Assembly: GCA_002296125.1 (NCBI GenBank)
Contig: DBHI01000096.1
Location: forward strand, 16,436 to 33,050
Source of the DNA: Anaerolineales bacterium UBA832
GTDB taxonomy: Bacteria > Chloroflexota > Anaerolineae > Anaerolineales > UBA11657
Length of the DNA: 16,615 nucleotides
Direction: 5' to 3'
Positions 7,994 through 14,118 of the stretch are shown one piece after another. A model generated the notes under the pieces. The model ran no database searches. It had not been told where the DNA came from and saw nothing but the letters and a program-made list of their open reading frames with translations. Numbering within the stretch: the first letter of the stretch is position 1; each line of letters opens with the position of its first letter. The translations under genes and the position numbers were made by a program.

Positions 7994-8731
7994 TTATATG
8001 TTGTTATTAAAAATATATGTTCCAACACGTATAATTGTAGCACCTTCTTGAATTGCTACGCCAAAATCTCCACTCATTCCCATTGATAGTTCTTTAAATG
8101 TGATGTTTTGAAAAGTTGAAGACAAGGTGTCGCGTAGTATACGTAGGTTTCTAAATGTTGGCCTTGATAATTCTGGGTTTGTTGTGTAGGGCGCCATTGT
8201 CATTAGACCAGCAATATGTAGACCAGGTAGGTCCGTTATTTGCGATACCGTTTCTATTAAGTGTTTATTTGATTTATCTGGCGTAGATGCATCTAGACCA
8301 GATTTGCTGAGCTCACCTGAAGTGTTGCATTGGATTAGTACAGGTACTGTAATCGATGATTCAGAGGCGTATTTAGATAAACGCTTTGCTAGCTTTAGTG
8401 AGGCGACAGAGTGTATAACGTCGAAGTGTTCTATTGCAGTACGGGCTTTTCGTGATTGGATTGTACCTATCATGTGCCAGGTAGGAGGGGGGTTAGTTAG
8501 ATTTGTTGATGATGCATCTATTTTGGGTAATGCCTCTTCCACTCTGTTTTCACCAAAGTGGCATTGTCCGAGACTGTATAGAGTATTTATGTGTTCTAAT
8601 GGTTGCTTTTTTGTTACTACTACTAGGGTTATTTGTTTCGAGCTTGTCCCAGAAGACTGTGCTGCTAGCTCAATAGACTCAAGCAAATTTGAGAAGTTTT
8701 TGTCTATTGACTGATTAGTTGATTTTTCCAT
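7994..8731 (-). CDS. yggS: YggS/PLPBP pyridoxal-phosphate homeostasis protein
   Basis: This is a 245-residue alanine-racemase-N-terminal-domain-like single-barrel protein. The PLP lysine is Lys41 in VVVTKKQ, aligned with the AVSKTK of E. coli YggS. HFGENRVEEALPKI, WHMIGTIQSRKA, and the phosphate-binding C-terminal LSMGMSGDF...EGATIIRVGTYIF are all present. Such proteins bind PLP and keep vitamin B6 and amino-acid/keto-acid pools balanced; they are not racemases. The family is cytoplasmic. Its neighbours, pgeF upstream (17 bp) and yggT downstream (18 bp), reproduce the order seen in dcw clusters of many Gram-positive and cyanobacterial genomes, but without sepF. No Shine-Dalgarno sequence is visible before the ATG, so translation probably depends on upstream coupling. 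The stop is TAA. Confidence 0.94.
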   Translation of the reverse strand: MEKSTNQSIDKNFSNLLESIELAAQSSGTSSKQITLVVVTKKQPLEHINTLYSLGQCHFGENRVEEALPKIDASSTNLTNPPPTWHMIGTIQSRKARTAIEHFDVIHSVASLKLAKRLSKYASESSITVPVLIQCNTSGELSKSGLDASTPDKSNKHLIETVSQITDLPGLHIAGLMTMAPYTTNPELSRPTFRNLRILRDTLSSTFQNITFKELSMGMSGDFGVAIQEGATIIRVGTYIFNNNI

Positions 8732-8748
8732 AGAGATTTTTAGCTGAA

Positions 8749-9519
8749 TTAGAGACTTATAAATACTCCGAATCTACCTGTTTGATTGTTTTCTAATCTA
8801 TGGGAGTAGAAGTACTTGTTATCTCGAACGGTGCACATGTTACTTAATTCTATCTTCATGACACCAGAATTTGTTAGATTGCGAATGTTTGCGTCGACAA
8901 GACTTATGTAATATTGGTTGGAGATCTTGCGAACTACTTTGGAATCAGGAGGATAGATGCGCATGAATTGTTGTGCAATATCGTATGAGACTTCATAATG
9001 TTTAGTTGATATACATGGTCCTATAGCCGCTAATATGTTTGCGGGATTACACCTATATGCGTTCTTCATTTTCAATACGGTTGATTGAATTATTCCATTG
9101 AGTGTTCCTCTCCAGCCTGAATGAATGAGTGCAGCGGCTTTGTTTTTGTTATCAAATAGAATAATGGGTACACAATCAGCAAAACTTAATAGTAGAGTTG
9201 TATCTGGAGTGTTTGTAATTATTGCGTCTGCCTGGGTAGAATTGTGTGTTGTTGTACTGTCTGCGACGACTACATCTGTGCCGTGTACTTGATTGAGGGT
9301 ATTTATTTTTGTGCTAGTAAGTGTAAACGCTGAGATTATCTTGTCCATGTTCGTATGGACTGCAAAATGTGAATCCCCAGTTGATGTTGATATGTTGAGG
9401 CTGGAGTATGGGTGTTTACTGACTCCTCCTAATCTGGATAGTACTGCATGCTTGAGCTCATTAGGATGTAGTGAGTCGAAGGTATAGTAAACAATATCTT
9501 GAGTGCTATTGTAGATCAT
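8749..9519 (-). CDS. pgeF: PgeF/YfiH family protein (peptidoglycan editing factor, DUF152)
   Basis: The 256-residue protein carries the metal-site signature of the YfiH/laccase-domain family: His79 in QVHGTD, Cys116 in SFADCVPI, and His133 in HSGWRGT, followed by IGPCIS. Members have been described as purine nucleoside phosphorylase/adenosine deaminase-like zinc enzymes, as polyphenol oxidases, and in E. coli as a factor that keeps L-serine out of the peptidoglycan stem peptide. Which activity applies here cannot be decided from sequence. The N-terminal RLGGVSKHPYSSLNIS block is also typical. It lies 2 bp after the DUF2085 gene and 17 bp before yggS, so it is surely part of the same transcript. 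Length is normal and the stop is TAA. Confidence 0.93.
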   Translation of the reverse strand: MIYNSTQDIVYYTFDSLHPNELKHAVLSRLGGVSKHPYSSLNISTSTGDSHFAVHTNMDKIISAFTLTSTKINTLNQVHGTDVVVADSTTTHNSTQADAIITNTPDTTLLLSFADCVPIILFDNKNKAAALIHSGWRGTLNGIIQSTVLKMKNAYRCNPANILAAIGPCISTKHYEVSYDIAQQFMRIYPPDSKVVRKISNQYYISLVDANIRNLTNSGVMKIELSNMCTVRDNKYFYSHRLENNQTGRFGVFISL

Positions 9520-9521
9520 AG

Positions 9522-10115
9522 TTAGATTGTACTATTTGCACCGTAGATTTTTATGAAGTTTGTGGTTCGATTTGAGATATCAACAAATGAATACCAAATG
9601 GTTGTGAAGCCGAATGCTAAACCTGTAACTACAGTTATTGCAGTTATAGGGTATATACGCGATAGTAAGAAGTAGTCGAGTGCAATTGGAATTATTCCAA
9701 ATATGATGTAGTTTTTTGTAGTAAGTGTAATAAGGAACTTTTTGTAGTAATTATTGCATATTTTAAACAGTAATGTGGTCCCAAATACTGCTGAGTAGAT
9801 CGAGAGACATCTGATACACAAAGCTGTCTGATAAGTAGCTGTTTCAAGGTTGATATATTCTCCAAGTTGGATGATGGATATTAGAGTGTTTGTGTTTATG
9901 ATTATGTCCCCATGATGAATATGTAATGATCTGGAGGGTATCTGATGACATAATGTTGAATATGCTTTATATATGTTGACGGCTAGACTAGGAAATGCAT
10001 ACAGGGCTATAATGGGACCGATTATTGCGGTCCATATGTATATTCCAGATACTGCGATAAAAAGTACATTCCAGTGTCTGTATAATGCTAATTTAAGCTT
10101 TGATGTGTTGTGCAT
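9522..10115 (-). CDS. DUF2085 membrane protein with CHQxP and CxRC motifs
   Basis: The 197-residue protein has about four transmembrane segments. It holds the DUF2085 signatures CHQIPSRS (Cys56) and CIRCLSIY (Cys100, Cys103), matching the CHQxPxRSF and CxRCxxIY pattern of this family; the function is uncharacterised. The three conserved cysteines and His57 lie near membrane borders and could form a disulfide or bind metal. Being directly downstream of CcdA and a thioredoxin-like protein, it is a candidate redox partner or substrate; this is inference. An AGGA lies 7 nt before the ATG, one of the few clear ribosome binding sites here. The residue composition is rich in Ile, Thr and Asn, as in the other minus-strand genes. 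It is 13 bp from the thioredoxin gene and 2 bp from pgeF. The stop is TAA. Confidence 0.82.
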   Translation of the reverse strand: MHNTSKLKLALYRHWNVLFIAVSGIYIWTAIIGPIIALYAFPSLAVNIYKAYSTLCHQIPSRSLHIHHGDIIINTNTLISIIQLGEYINLETATYQTALCIRCLSIYSAVFGTTLLFKICNNYYKKFLITLTTKNYIIFGIIPIALDYFLLSRIYPITAITVVTGLAFGFTTIWYSFVDISNRTTNFIKIYGANSTI

Positions 10116-10128
10116 TTTAAGATCCTAT

Positions 10129-10704
10129 TTAGTAATCAATTATATTAGACACTGCTGTTAAAATTTCTTGCGCTGACATCATACCTACATGCATTTTGGT
10201 GATATACCCATTCTTATCTACAAAAATAGTGCTAGGATAACCGCGAATTTTATAGTTATGCTGAATTGTTAGGTTAGCGTCTATTATGATTGGAAATGTA
10301 ATTTTATATTCATTGGCGAACGCTTTGACGGTGTTGACGTCTTCTCCATTATTTACACCTATTACTAATAGATTGTTTGGTGTGTACCTACTATGAACTT
10401 CCTCTAGATGGGGTAATTCTTCCTTGCATGGTTCACACCATGTTGCCCAAAAGTTAATAACTATTGGAGTTCCTTGGTGTTTAGAGATATCTATAATTGA
10501 ACCAGAAATGACATTAGTTTGTGAAAATAGTGGAGCTTTGCTACCTACATCTACTATTGCAGTGGGTGTGTTGTGGGTGGTTGGGTCGTTTGTGCTTGTG
10601 CTGTAAAATGAAGGCGATTCAATAATAATCATGATTCCTACAAAAAGGCCAATAATGATTCCGGATATTATGTATACGTACTTTTGGATATGTAAATTGC
10701 TCAT
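10129..10704 (-). CDS. Membrane-anchored thioredoxin-like protein (TlpA/ResA type)
   Basis: The 191-residue protein has one N-terminal membrane anchor (about residues 9-29), a Ser/Thr/Pro-rich linker, and a thioredoxin fold facing outside. The active site is WCEPCK with Cys90 and Cys93, preceded by INFWAT; the cis-proline loop is GYPST (Pro157). The CEPC dipeptide is the one typical of ResA/TlpA reductases, which reduce haem-binding cysteines of apocytochrome c or other exported thiols. It sits 18 bp after ccdA, the inner-membrane donor of electrons to such proteins, so the two almost certainly work together. No Shine-Dalgarno is visible. The upstream ccdA frame ends in TGA and is in frame with this gene (ATG 10702-10704) with no intervening stop. 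The stop is TAA. Confidence 0.92.
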   Translation of the reverse strand: MSNLHIQKYVYIISGIIIGLFVGIMIIIESPSFYSTSTNDPTTHNTPTAIVDVGSKAPLFSQTNVISGSIIDISKHQGTPIVINFWATWCEPCKEELPHLEEVHSRYTPNNLLVIGVNNGEDVNTVKAFANEYKITFPIIIDANLTIQHNYKIRGYPSTIFVDKNGYITKMHVGMMSAQEILTAVSNIIDY

Positions 10705-10722
10705 TATTAGGCTTATTTTCTG

Positions 10723-11514
10723 TCAGGACGATAGTGAATTCCAGATGTTGATAACTGCATCGTCTAGGAGATTTTGTAGATCAACTAGTGCAGGCATATT
10801 ACTGAGTTGAATTGTAATTATTGATAGTGAACCAGTAAATAGTAATACTCCTAAAACTATTAGGAAAATTCCATTAACCTGCTGGATGTATTTTAGTTTT
10901 TTGGAATACTGGCGATATATAGGCATAATTTTATCGATAGCTACTGCTGACAATAGAAATGGTACAGCCAAACCAAGCGAGTAAAATACGAGCATTTGGA
11001 CACCGACACTTAACCCAGTAGATGTTAGAGCGAGGGTTAGCATTGCTCCTAATACTGGACCCACGCATGGTGACCATCCCGCTGAGAAGAATATACCCAT
11101 CAGGAATGATGATAATATTACAGCTTGATTTGTGTTGGATCGTTTGTGGTGCGGTCTAGTATCATAATACAGCCAGGGTATTTTGATGACCTCTAGTACA
11201 TGGAGACCAAAGAATAGAATTGTGATTCCTCCGAGCTGAGATAGAGTCTGCCTATAATTGTAGAGAATTGTGCCTACTGTGCTAGCTGCTGCACCTAAGG
11301 ATACAAATACTAGACTGAATCCAGAGACAAAAGCCAAGCCGTGGGTAAATGCTCTCCATTTATGGGATGATCTTGTTTGTTTGTGCTCGTCTGTTGTTGG
11401 AGTTATGTGGCCACTAATATAACTAATGTATACGGGCACTAATGCAAACACACAGGGTGAAACGAATGAGGCTAAACCTGCAAGAAATGATAATCCGATT
11501 GATAGTTCCGTCAT
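10723..11514 (-). CDS. ccdA: CcdA thiol-disulfide transmembrane transporter
   Basis: This 263-residue, six-helix membrane protein passes reducing equivalents from cytoplasmic thioredoxin across the membrane. The two reactive cysteines are Cys21 in SFVSPCVFALVP and Cys150 in SAGWSPCVGPVLGA, each at the head of a pseudo-repeat half, as in CcdA/DsbD-beta. A hydrophilic His/Arg/Lys-rich loop separates the halves (residues 115-130). It is the first gene of the six-gene minus-strand run and is divergent from the Na+/Ca2+ exchanger across a 131-bp region with symmetric elements. The annotated stop is TGA, one of only two TGAs in the window. The seven codons from it to the thioredoxin ATG are in frame and otherwise open. 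Fused CcdA-thioredoxin proteins (DipZ-like) are known, so the junction deserves checking. Confidence 0.94.
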   Translation of the reverse strand: MTELSIGLSFLAGLASFVSPCVFALVPVYISYISGHITPTTDEHKQTRSSHKWRAFTHGLAFVSGFSLVFVSLGAAASTVGTILYNYRQTLSQLGGITILFFGLHVLEVIKIPWLYYDTRPHHKRSNTNQAVILSSFLMGIFFSAGWSPCVGPVLGAMLTLALTSTGLSVGVQMLVFYSLGLAVPFLLSAVAIDKIMPIYRQYSKKLKYIQQVNGIFLIVLGVLLFTGSLSIITIQLSNMPALVDLQNLLDDAVINIWNSLSS

Positions 11515-11547
11515 AAATACAATCTATTCGTTTGATTTGTTATGTAT

Positions 11548-11569
11548 ACTGGAGGTATATTACTCCAGT
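11548..11569. repeat. Inverted repeat ACTGGAG / CTCCAGT
   Basis: Perfect 7-bp arms ACTGGAG (11548-11554) and CTCCAGT (11563-11569) flank the 8-bp centre GTATATTA. It lies between divergent ccdA and the exchanger gene. With no U-tract it is a better fit to a protein-binding operator than to a terminator. Confidence 0.5.
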
Positions 11570-11585
11570 TGCGGCAAGTATACAA
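11557..11585 (-). promoter_or_regulatory. Possible ccdA promoter (TTGTAT-17-TAATAT)
   Basis: On the minus strand TTGTAT (11585-11580) and TAATAT (11562-11557) are 17 bp apart, giving a leader of about 35 nt to the ccdA ATG at 11514. Each hexamer is only a partial match. The -10 falls in the loop of an inverted repeat (11548-11569). Confidence 0.35.
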
Positions 11586-11607
11586 GTAAAATGTATTCAT
11601 CTACAAG

Positions 11608-11636
11608 TTGTAAATTAGTTGATAGTACAATAAAAT
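11608..11636 (+). promoter_or_regulatory. Promoter of the Na+/Ca2+ exchanger gene (TTGTAA-17-TAAAAT)
   Basis: TTGTAA (11608-11613) and TAAAAT (11631-11636) are 17 bp apart. The start site would fall near 11643, about 3 nt before ATG 11646, so the mRNA would be essentially leaderless. The -35 overlaps the palindrome TACAA-G-TTGTA (11602-11612). Confidence 0.5.
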
Positions 11637-11645
11637 ATTCCTGTT

Positions 11646-12695
11646 ATGTCTATTGCTTTTATATGTGTTGTTATTATCGCTATTTGTATTTATGTATTGG
11701 GTATATTAACTGACAAATATTTTGTACCAAGTCTGGATGTAATTTCTTCTAAACTTAGGTTAAGTAGCGATGTTTCTGGAGCTACTCTTATGGCTATTGG
11801 ATCTTCAGCTCCAGAATTAGCTATTGCTTTGATTGCCTTGATACGGCCTGGTGGACACACTGATGTTGGTATTGGAACTATAGTTGGTTCTGCTTTGTTT
11901 AATGTTTTAGTTATCACCGGCGCATCTGCTATAGCAAGGCCTTTAGTAGTTAAATGGACAATTATTACCAGAGATGTATTTGTGTATGTATTAAGTGTAA
12001 TTTTGCTTATATGGGCTATAGGCGATGGGAAGATTACTGGTGGTGAGGCTATTACATTGATTTTAGTTTATGTAATTTATGTGATCGGGTTAATTGTTAT
12101 GAGTAGAGCAAGAGACGCAGACGATCATGCTGATGAGTTAGTAGATGTAGAAGATCTTCTTGGTATTGAGGACAATTCAGAAAAGATAAACATAGTTGAT
12201 TGGGCCCTTGGAAAGATATTAGGTGATCCGAAATCTAAGTTCGTTAATACGTTTATTTTATCAGTAGTTATGATTAGTTTTATTAGTTGGTGTCTGGTGG
12301 AAAGCGGTATCGCTTTGGCTGATGTTATTGGTGTACCACCTGTTGTTGTTGCATTAACAATACTTGCTCCTGGAACTTCTGTTCCTGATATGATTTCTTC
12401 TATAGTTGTAGCTAAGCAGGGAAGAGGTGCGATGTCAGTTGCTAATGCTGTTGGGTCTAATATTTTCGACATACTAATTGGCTTAGGATTACCTTGGCTG
12501 CTGATGCTTTTTGCCGGTGTAGGATTTATAACGATTGGTATCGCTGGCATTTCCCAGTCCACATGGCTTTTGTTAGGGTCAGTATTTGTGTTGTATTTGT
12601 TTATTCTATCTAAGGGAAGACTGTCTAGATTCGAAGGATACATATTAGTGCTATTATATGTTGGATACGTTTTATGGATGTATTTTGGGTGGTAA
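11646..12695 (+). CDS. Sodium/calcium exchanger (CaCA family), two alpha repeats
   Basis: The 349-residue membrane antiporter is built from two inverted halves. The alpha-1 repeat GATLMAIGSSAPE starts at residue 45, with ion-binding Glu57, followed by GIGTIVGSALFNVL. The alpha-2 repeat is LAPGTSVPD, with Asp248, followed by GSNIFDILIGLG. The acidic pair Glu/Asp is that of the CaCA superfamily. Asp275 in SNIFD matches the aspartate that confers K+ dependence in animal NCKX2 (NCX1 has Asn), so a K+-dependent, NCKX-like exchange is possible but untested. A cytoplasmic acidic loop (about 157-182) separates the halves. It heads an operon with the TauE/SafE and mobA genes (gaps 8 and 4 bp). No Shine-Dalgarno precedes the start, and a promoter ends 9 nt upstream. 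The stop is TAA. Confidence 0.92.
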   Translation: MSIAFICVVIIAICIYVLGILTDKYFVPSLDVISSKLRLSSDVSGATLMAIGSSAPELAIALIALIRPGGHTDVGIGTIVGSALFNVLVITGASAIARPLVVKWTIITRDVFVYVLSVILLIWAIGDGKITGGEAITLILVYVIYVIGLIVMSRARDADDHADELVDVEDLLGIEDNSEKINIVDWALGKILGDPKSKFVNTFILSVVMISFISWCLVESGIALADVIGVPPVVVALTILAPGTSVPDMISSIVVAKQGRGAMSVANAVGSNIFDILIGLGLPWLLMLFAGVGFITIGIAGISQSTWLLLGSVFVLYLFILSKGRLSRFEGYILVLLYVGYVLWMYFGW

Positions 12696-12703
12696 CTTGA
12701 TGT

Positions 12704-13480
12704 ATGCAAATTGACAATTTAACAATGGATATCTATTTGATATCTGCAGTTATACTGGCTGGATTTGCATGTGGATTTATTAATACTATTGCAGGTAGTG
12801 GTTCATTAATTACTCTTCCATTACTTATATTTTTGGGGCTTCCAGCAAATGTGGCAAATGGAACGAACAGAGTTGCTATAGCTATCCAGAATATTGTTGG
12901 TGTTGCAAGTTTTAGTCGGCAAGGTGTATTAAACTTTAGGGTTGCTATTATTTATGCTGTTCCCGCTGTGATAGGGTCTATTGTTGGAGCAAACATTGCT
13001 GTTGATGTTAACTCTGAACTAATGGAGCGAGTGATCGGTTTTGTTATGGTGGGTATGATACCTACTATAATTTGGAAACCTACCAAGCTGATTCAAAAAT
13101 TGGTTAGTTATGGAGACGTAAAGAAACGCATACTGAATGTAATCGTTTTTTTTGCTATAGGAGTCCATGGTGGATTTATTCAAGCTGGTGTTGGTGTATT
13201 TCTTCTAATAGGCCTGACAATAATTGGAGATCTTGATTTGGTTGAGTCTAACGCGATAAAATTATTTATTATCTTGTGTTTTACTTTAGCTGCTCTTTAT
13301 GTATTTTTGATTAATGGACACGTAAACTGGCAGTATGGATTGCTTCTGTCTGTAGGAAATGGTTCAGGCGCTCTGGTTGGATCTAGAATGGCTGTTAAAA
13401 ACGGTGAAAAATTTGTTAGGGCAATATTGATTGCAGTAGTGGTAGTGTCTGCCATTAAGCTTTTGGGATTTGGTCTGTAA
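12704..13480 (+). CDS. TauE/SafE family membrane permease (sulfite exporter family)
   Basis: The 258-residue polytopic protein has about seven or eight helices. The N-terminal signature GFACGFINTIAGSGSLITLPLLIFLGLPANVANGTNR and its second-half counterpart (VHGGFIQAGVGVFLLIGL) mark the TauE/SafE (COG0730) family. Members move sulfite, sulfoacetate or other small organic anions; substrate specificity cannot be read from sequence. ATG 12704 gives seven extra polar residues before a second ATG at 12725 (MDIYLIS). The first is preferred slightly, since GGTGG lies about 11 nt upstream, but either could be used. It is 8 bp after the exchanger and 4 bp before the preferred mobA start, so the three genes form one transcription unit. 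The stop is TAA. Confidence 0.88.
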   Translation: MQIDNLTMDIYLISAVILAGFACGFINTIAGSGSLITLPLLIFLGLPANVANGTNRVAIAIQNIVGVASFSRQGVLNFRVAIIYAVPAVIGSIVGANIAVDVNSELMERVIGFVMVGMIPTIIWKPTKLIQKLVSYGDVKKRILNVIVFFAIGVHGGFIQAGVGVFLLIGLTIIGDLDLVESNAIKLFIILCFTLAALYVFLINGHVNWQYGLLLSVGNGSGALVGSRMAVKNGEKFVRAILIAVVVVSAIKLLGFGL

Positions 13481-13484
13481 AATT

Positions 13485-13982
13485 ATGGATTATCAGGATA
13501 GTGAGTTAGGAGTTATTATTTTGGCTGGAGGAAAAAGTTCTAGGATGGGAACAGATAAAGGACTTATAAAGCTGAAGGGTATTCCTTTGGTGCAGCGTGC
13601 TATAAATAATGTAAAAATAGTGACTGACGATATTGTTATTGTTACTAATAATGCTGATGGATACAAGAGGTTTGGCTACCAAATAGTTGGAGATATTATT
13701 ACAAATATTGGTCCATTAGGTGGATTGTACTCTGGGTTTATTAATTCCAGTAAGAACCGACTATTGGTTGTTACTTGTGATATGCCATTTCTGTCAAATG
13801 AGGTTATTAAATACATGAATTATTCTATTGTAGGTTATGATGCTGTCGTGCCTATCGGTACTACTGGAAGAGCTGATCCTCTAAGTGCTATATACAGGAG
13901 AAATTGTGTAGAACAGATAAAAGATGCAATTGATGGCGGCGAAAGAAAAGTTGTTAGTTTCTTTAGTGAACTGAATATATGA
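13485..13982 (+). CDS. mobA: Molybdenum cofactor guanylyltransferase (MobA), frame ends early at TGA
   Basis: MobA transfers GMP from GTP to molybdopterin, making the MGD cofactor of DMSO-reductase-type molybdoenzymes. The nucleotide-binding loop LAGGKSSRMGTDKG starts at residue 13, GPLGGL lies at 77-82, and the metal-binding Asp99 is in VVTCDMPF. The ATG at 13485 is preferred over an upstream TTG (13470) that overlaps the permease gene and adds no family sequence. The frame stops at TGA 13980-13982 after 165 residues, shorter than the usual 190-210. The same frame then continues for 37 codons with the conserved MobA C-terminus, so either a nonsense change (or base error) truncates the gene or the TGA is read through. 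The protein up to the TGA has the catalytic residues but lacks the final helix. It is the last gene of the exchanger operon. Confidence 0.85.
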   Translation: MDYQDSELGVIILAGGKSSRMGTDKGLIKLKGIPLVQRAINNVKIVTDDIVIVTNNADGYKRFGYQIVGDIITNIGPLGGLYSGFINSSKNRLLVVTCDMPFLSNEVIKYMNYSIVGYDAVVPIGTTGRADPLSAIYRRNCVEQIKDAIDGGERKVVSFFSELNI

Positions 13983-14096
13983 TATTTAGAGTTTGAAGAG
14001 ATCAGTCATATTAATGGTGCCCTTGATTCATTTTTTAATGTTAATACAAAAGAGGATTTTAGGCGTGCAGAAATCATAATTGAGGAACGCTTTTAG
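13983..14096 (+). pseudogene. mobA: C-terminal part of mobA beyond an in-frame TGA
   Basis: Directly after TGA 13980-13982, in the same frame, 37 sense codons run to TAG 14094-14096. They begin YLEFEEIS and include SFFNVNTKEDFRRAE, the standard C-terminal motif of MobA (FFNVNTPEDLxxAE). With these the gene would span 203 residues plus stop, the normal family length. No start codon or ribosome binding site is needed to explain it other than mobA itself. At the TGA the family usually has another residue (often Arg in my recollection), consistent with CGA to TGA, but other origins are possible. Confidence 0.8.
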
Positions 14097-14118
14097 TTGA
14101 TCTGGTTTTATGAGACTA

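Noticed and set aside
8304..8714. 136-codon plus-strand ORF opposite yggS
   Set aside because: It is antisense to a well-supported PLP protein with all motifs present, and its own product shows no family features.
11548..11569. Reading the ACTGGAG/CTCCAGT dyad as a transcription terminator
   Set aside because: It lies between divergent starts, has no U-tract on either strand, and no gene ends nearby.
11426..11713. 95-codon plus-strand ORF spanning the ccdA/exchanger divergent gap
   Set aside because: It overlaps ccdA antisense and the exchanger start out of frame, and the product is Tyr/Cys/Ser-rich as expected from AT-rich non-coding DNA.
12125..12709. 194-codon minus-strand ORF opposite the exchanger
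   Set aside because: It is a shadow of the alpha-2 repeat coding region; the product is low-complexity (Pro, Thr, Ser) with no domain.
13470..13484. TTG start of mobA overlapping the permease gene
   Set aside because: The five extra residues have no family match; ATG 13485 is 4 bp after the permease stop and places LAGG at the usual distance.
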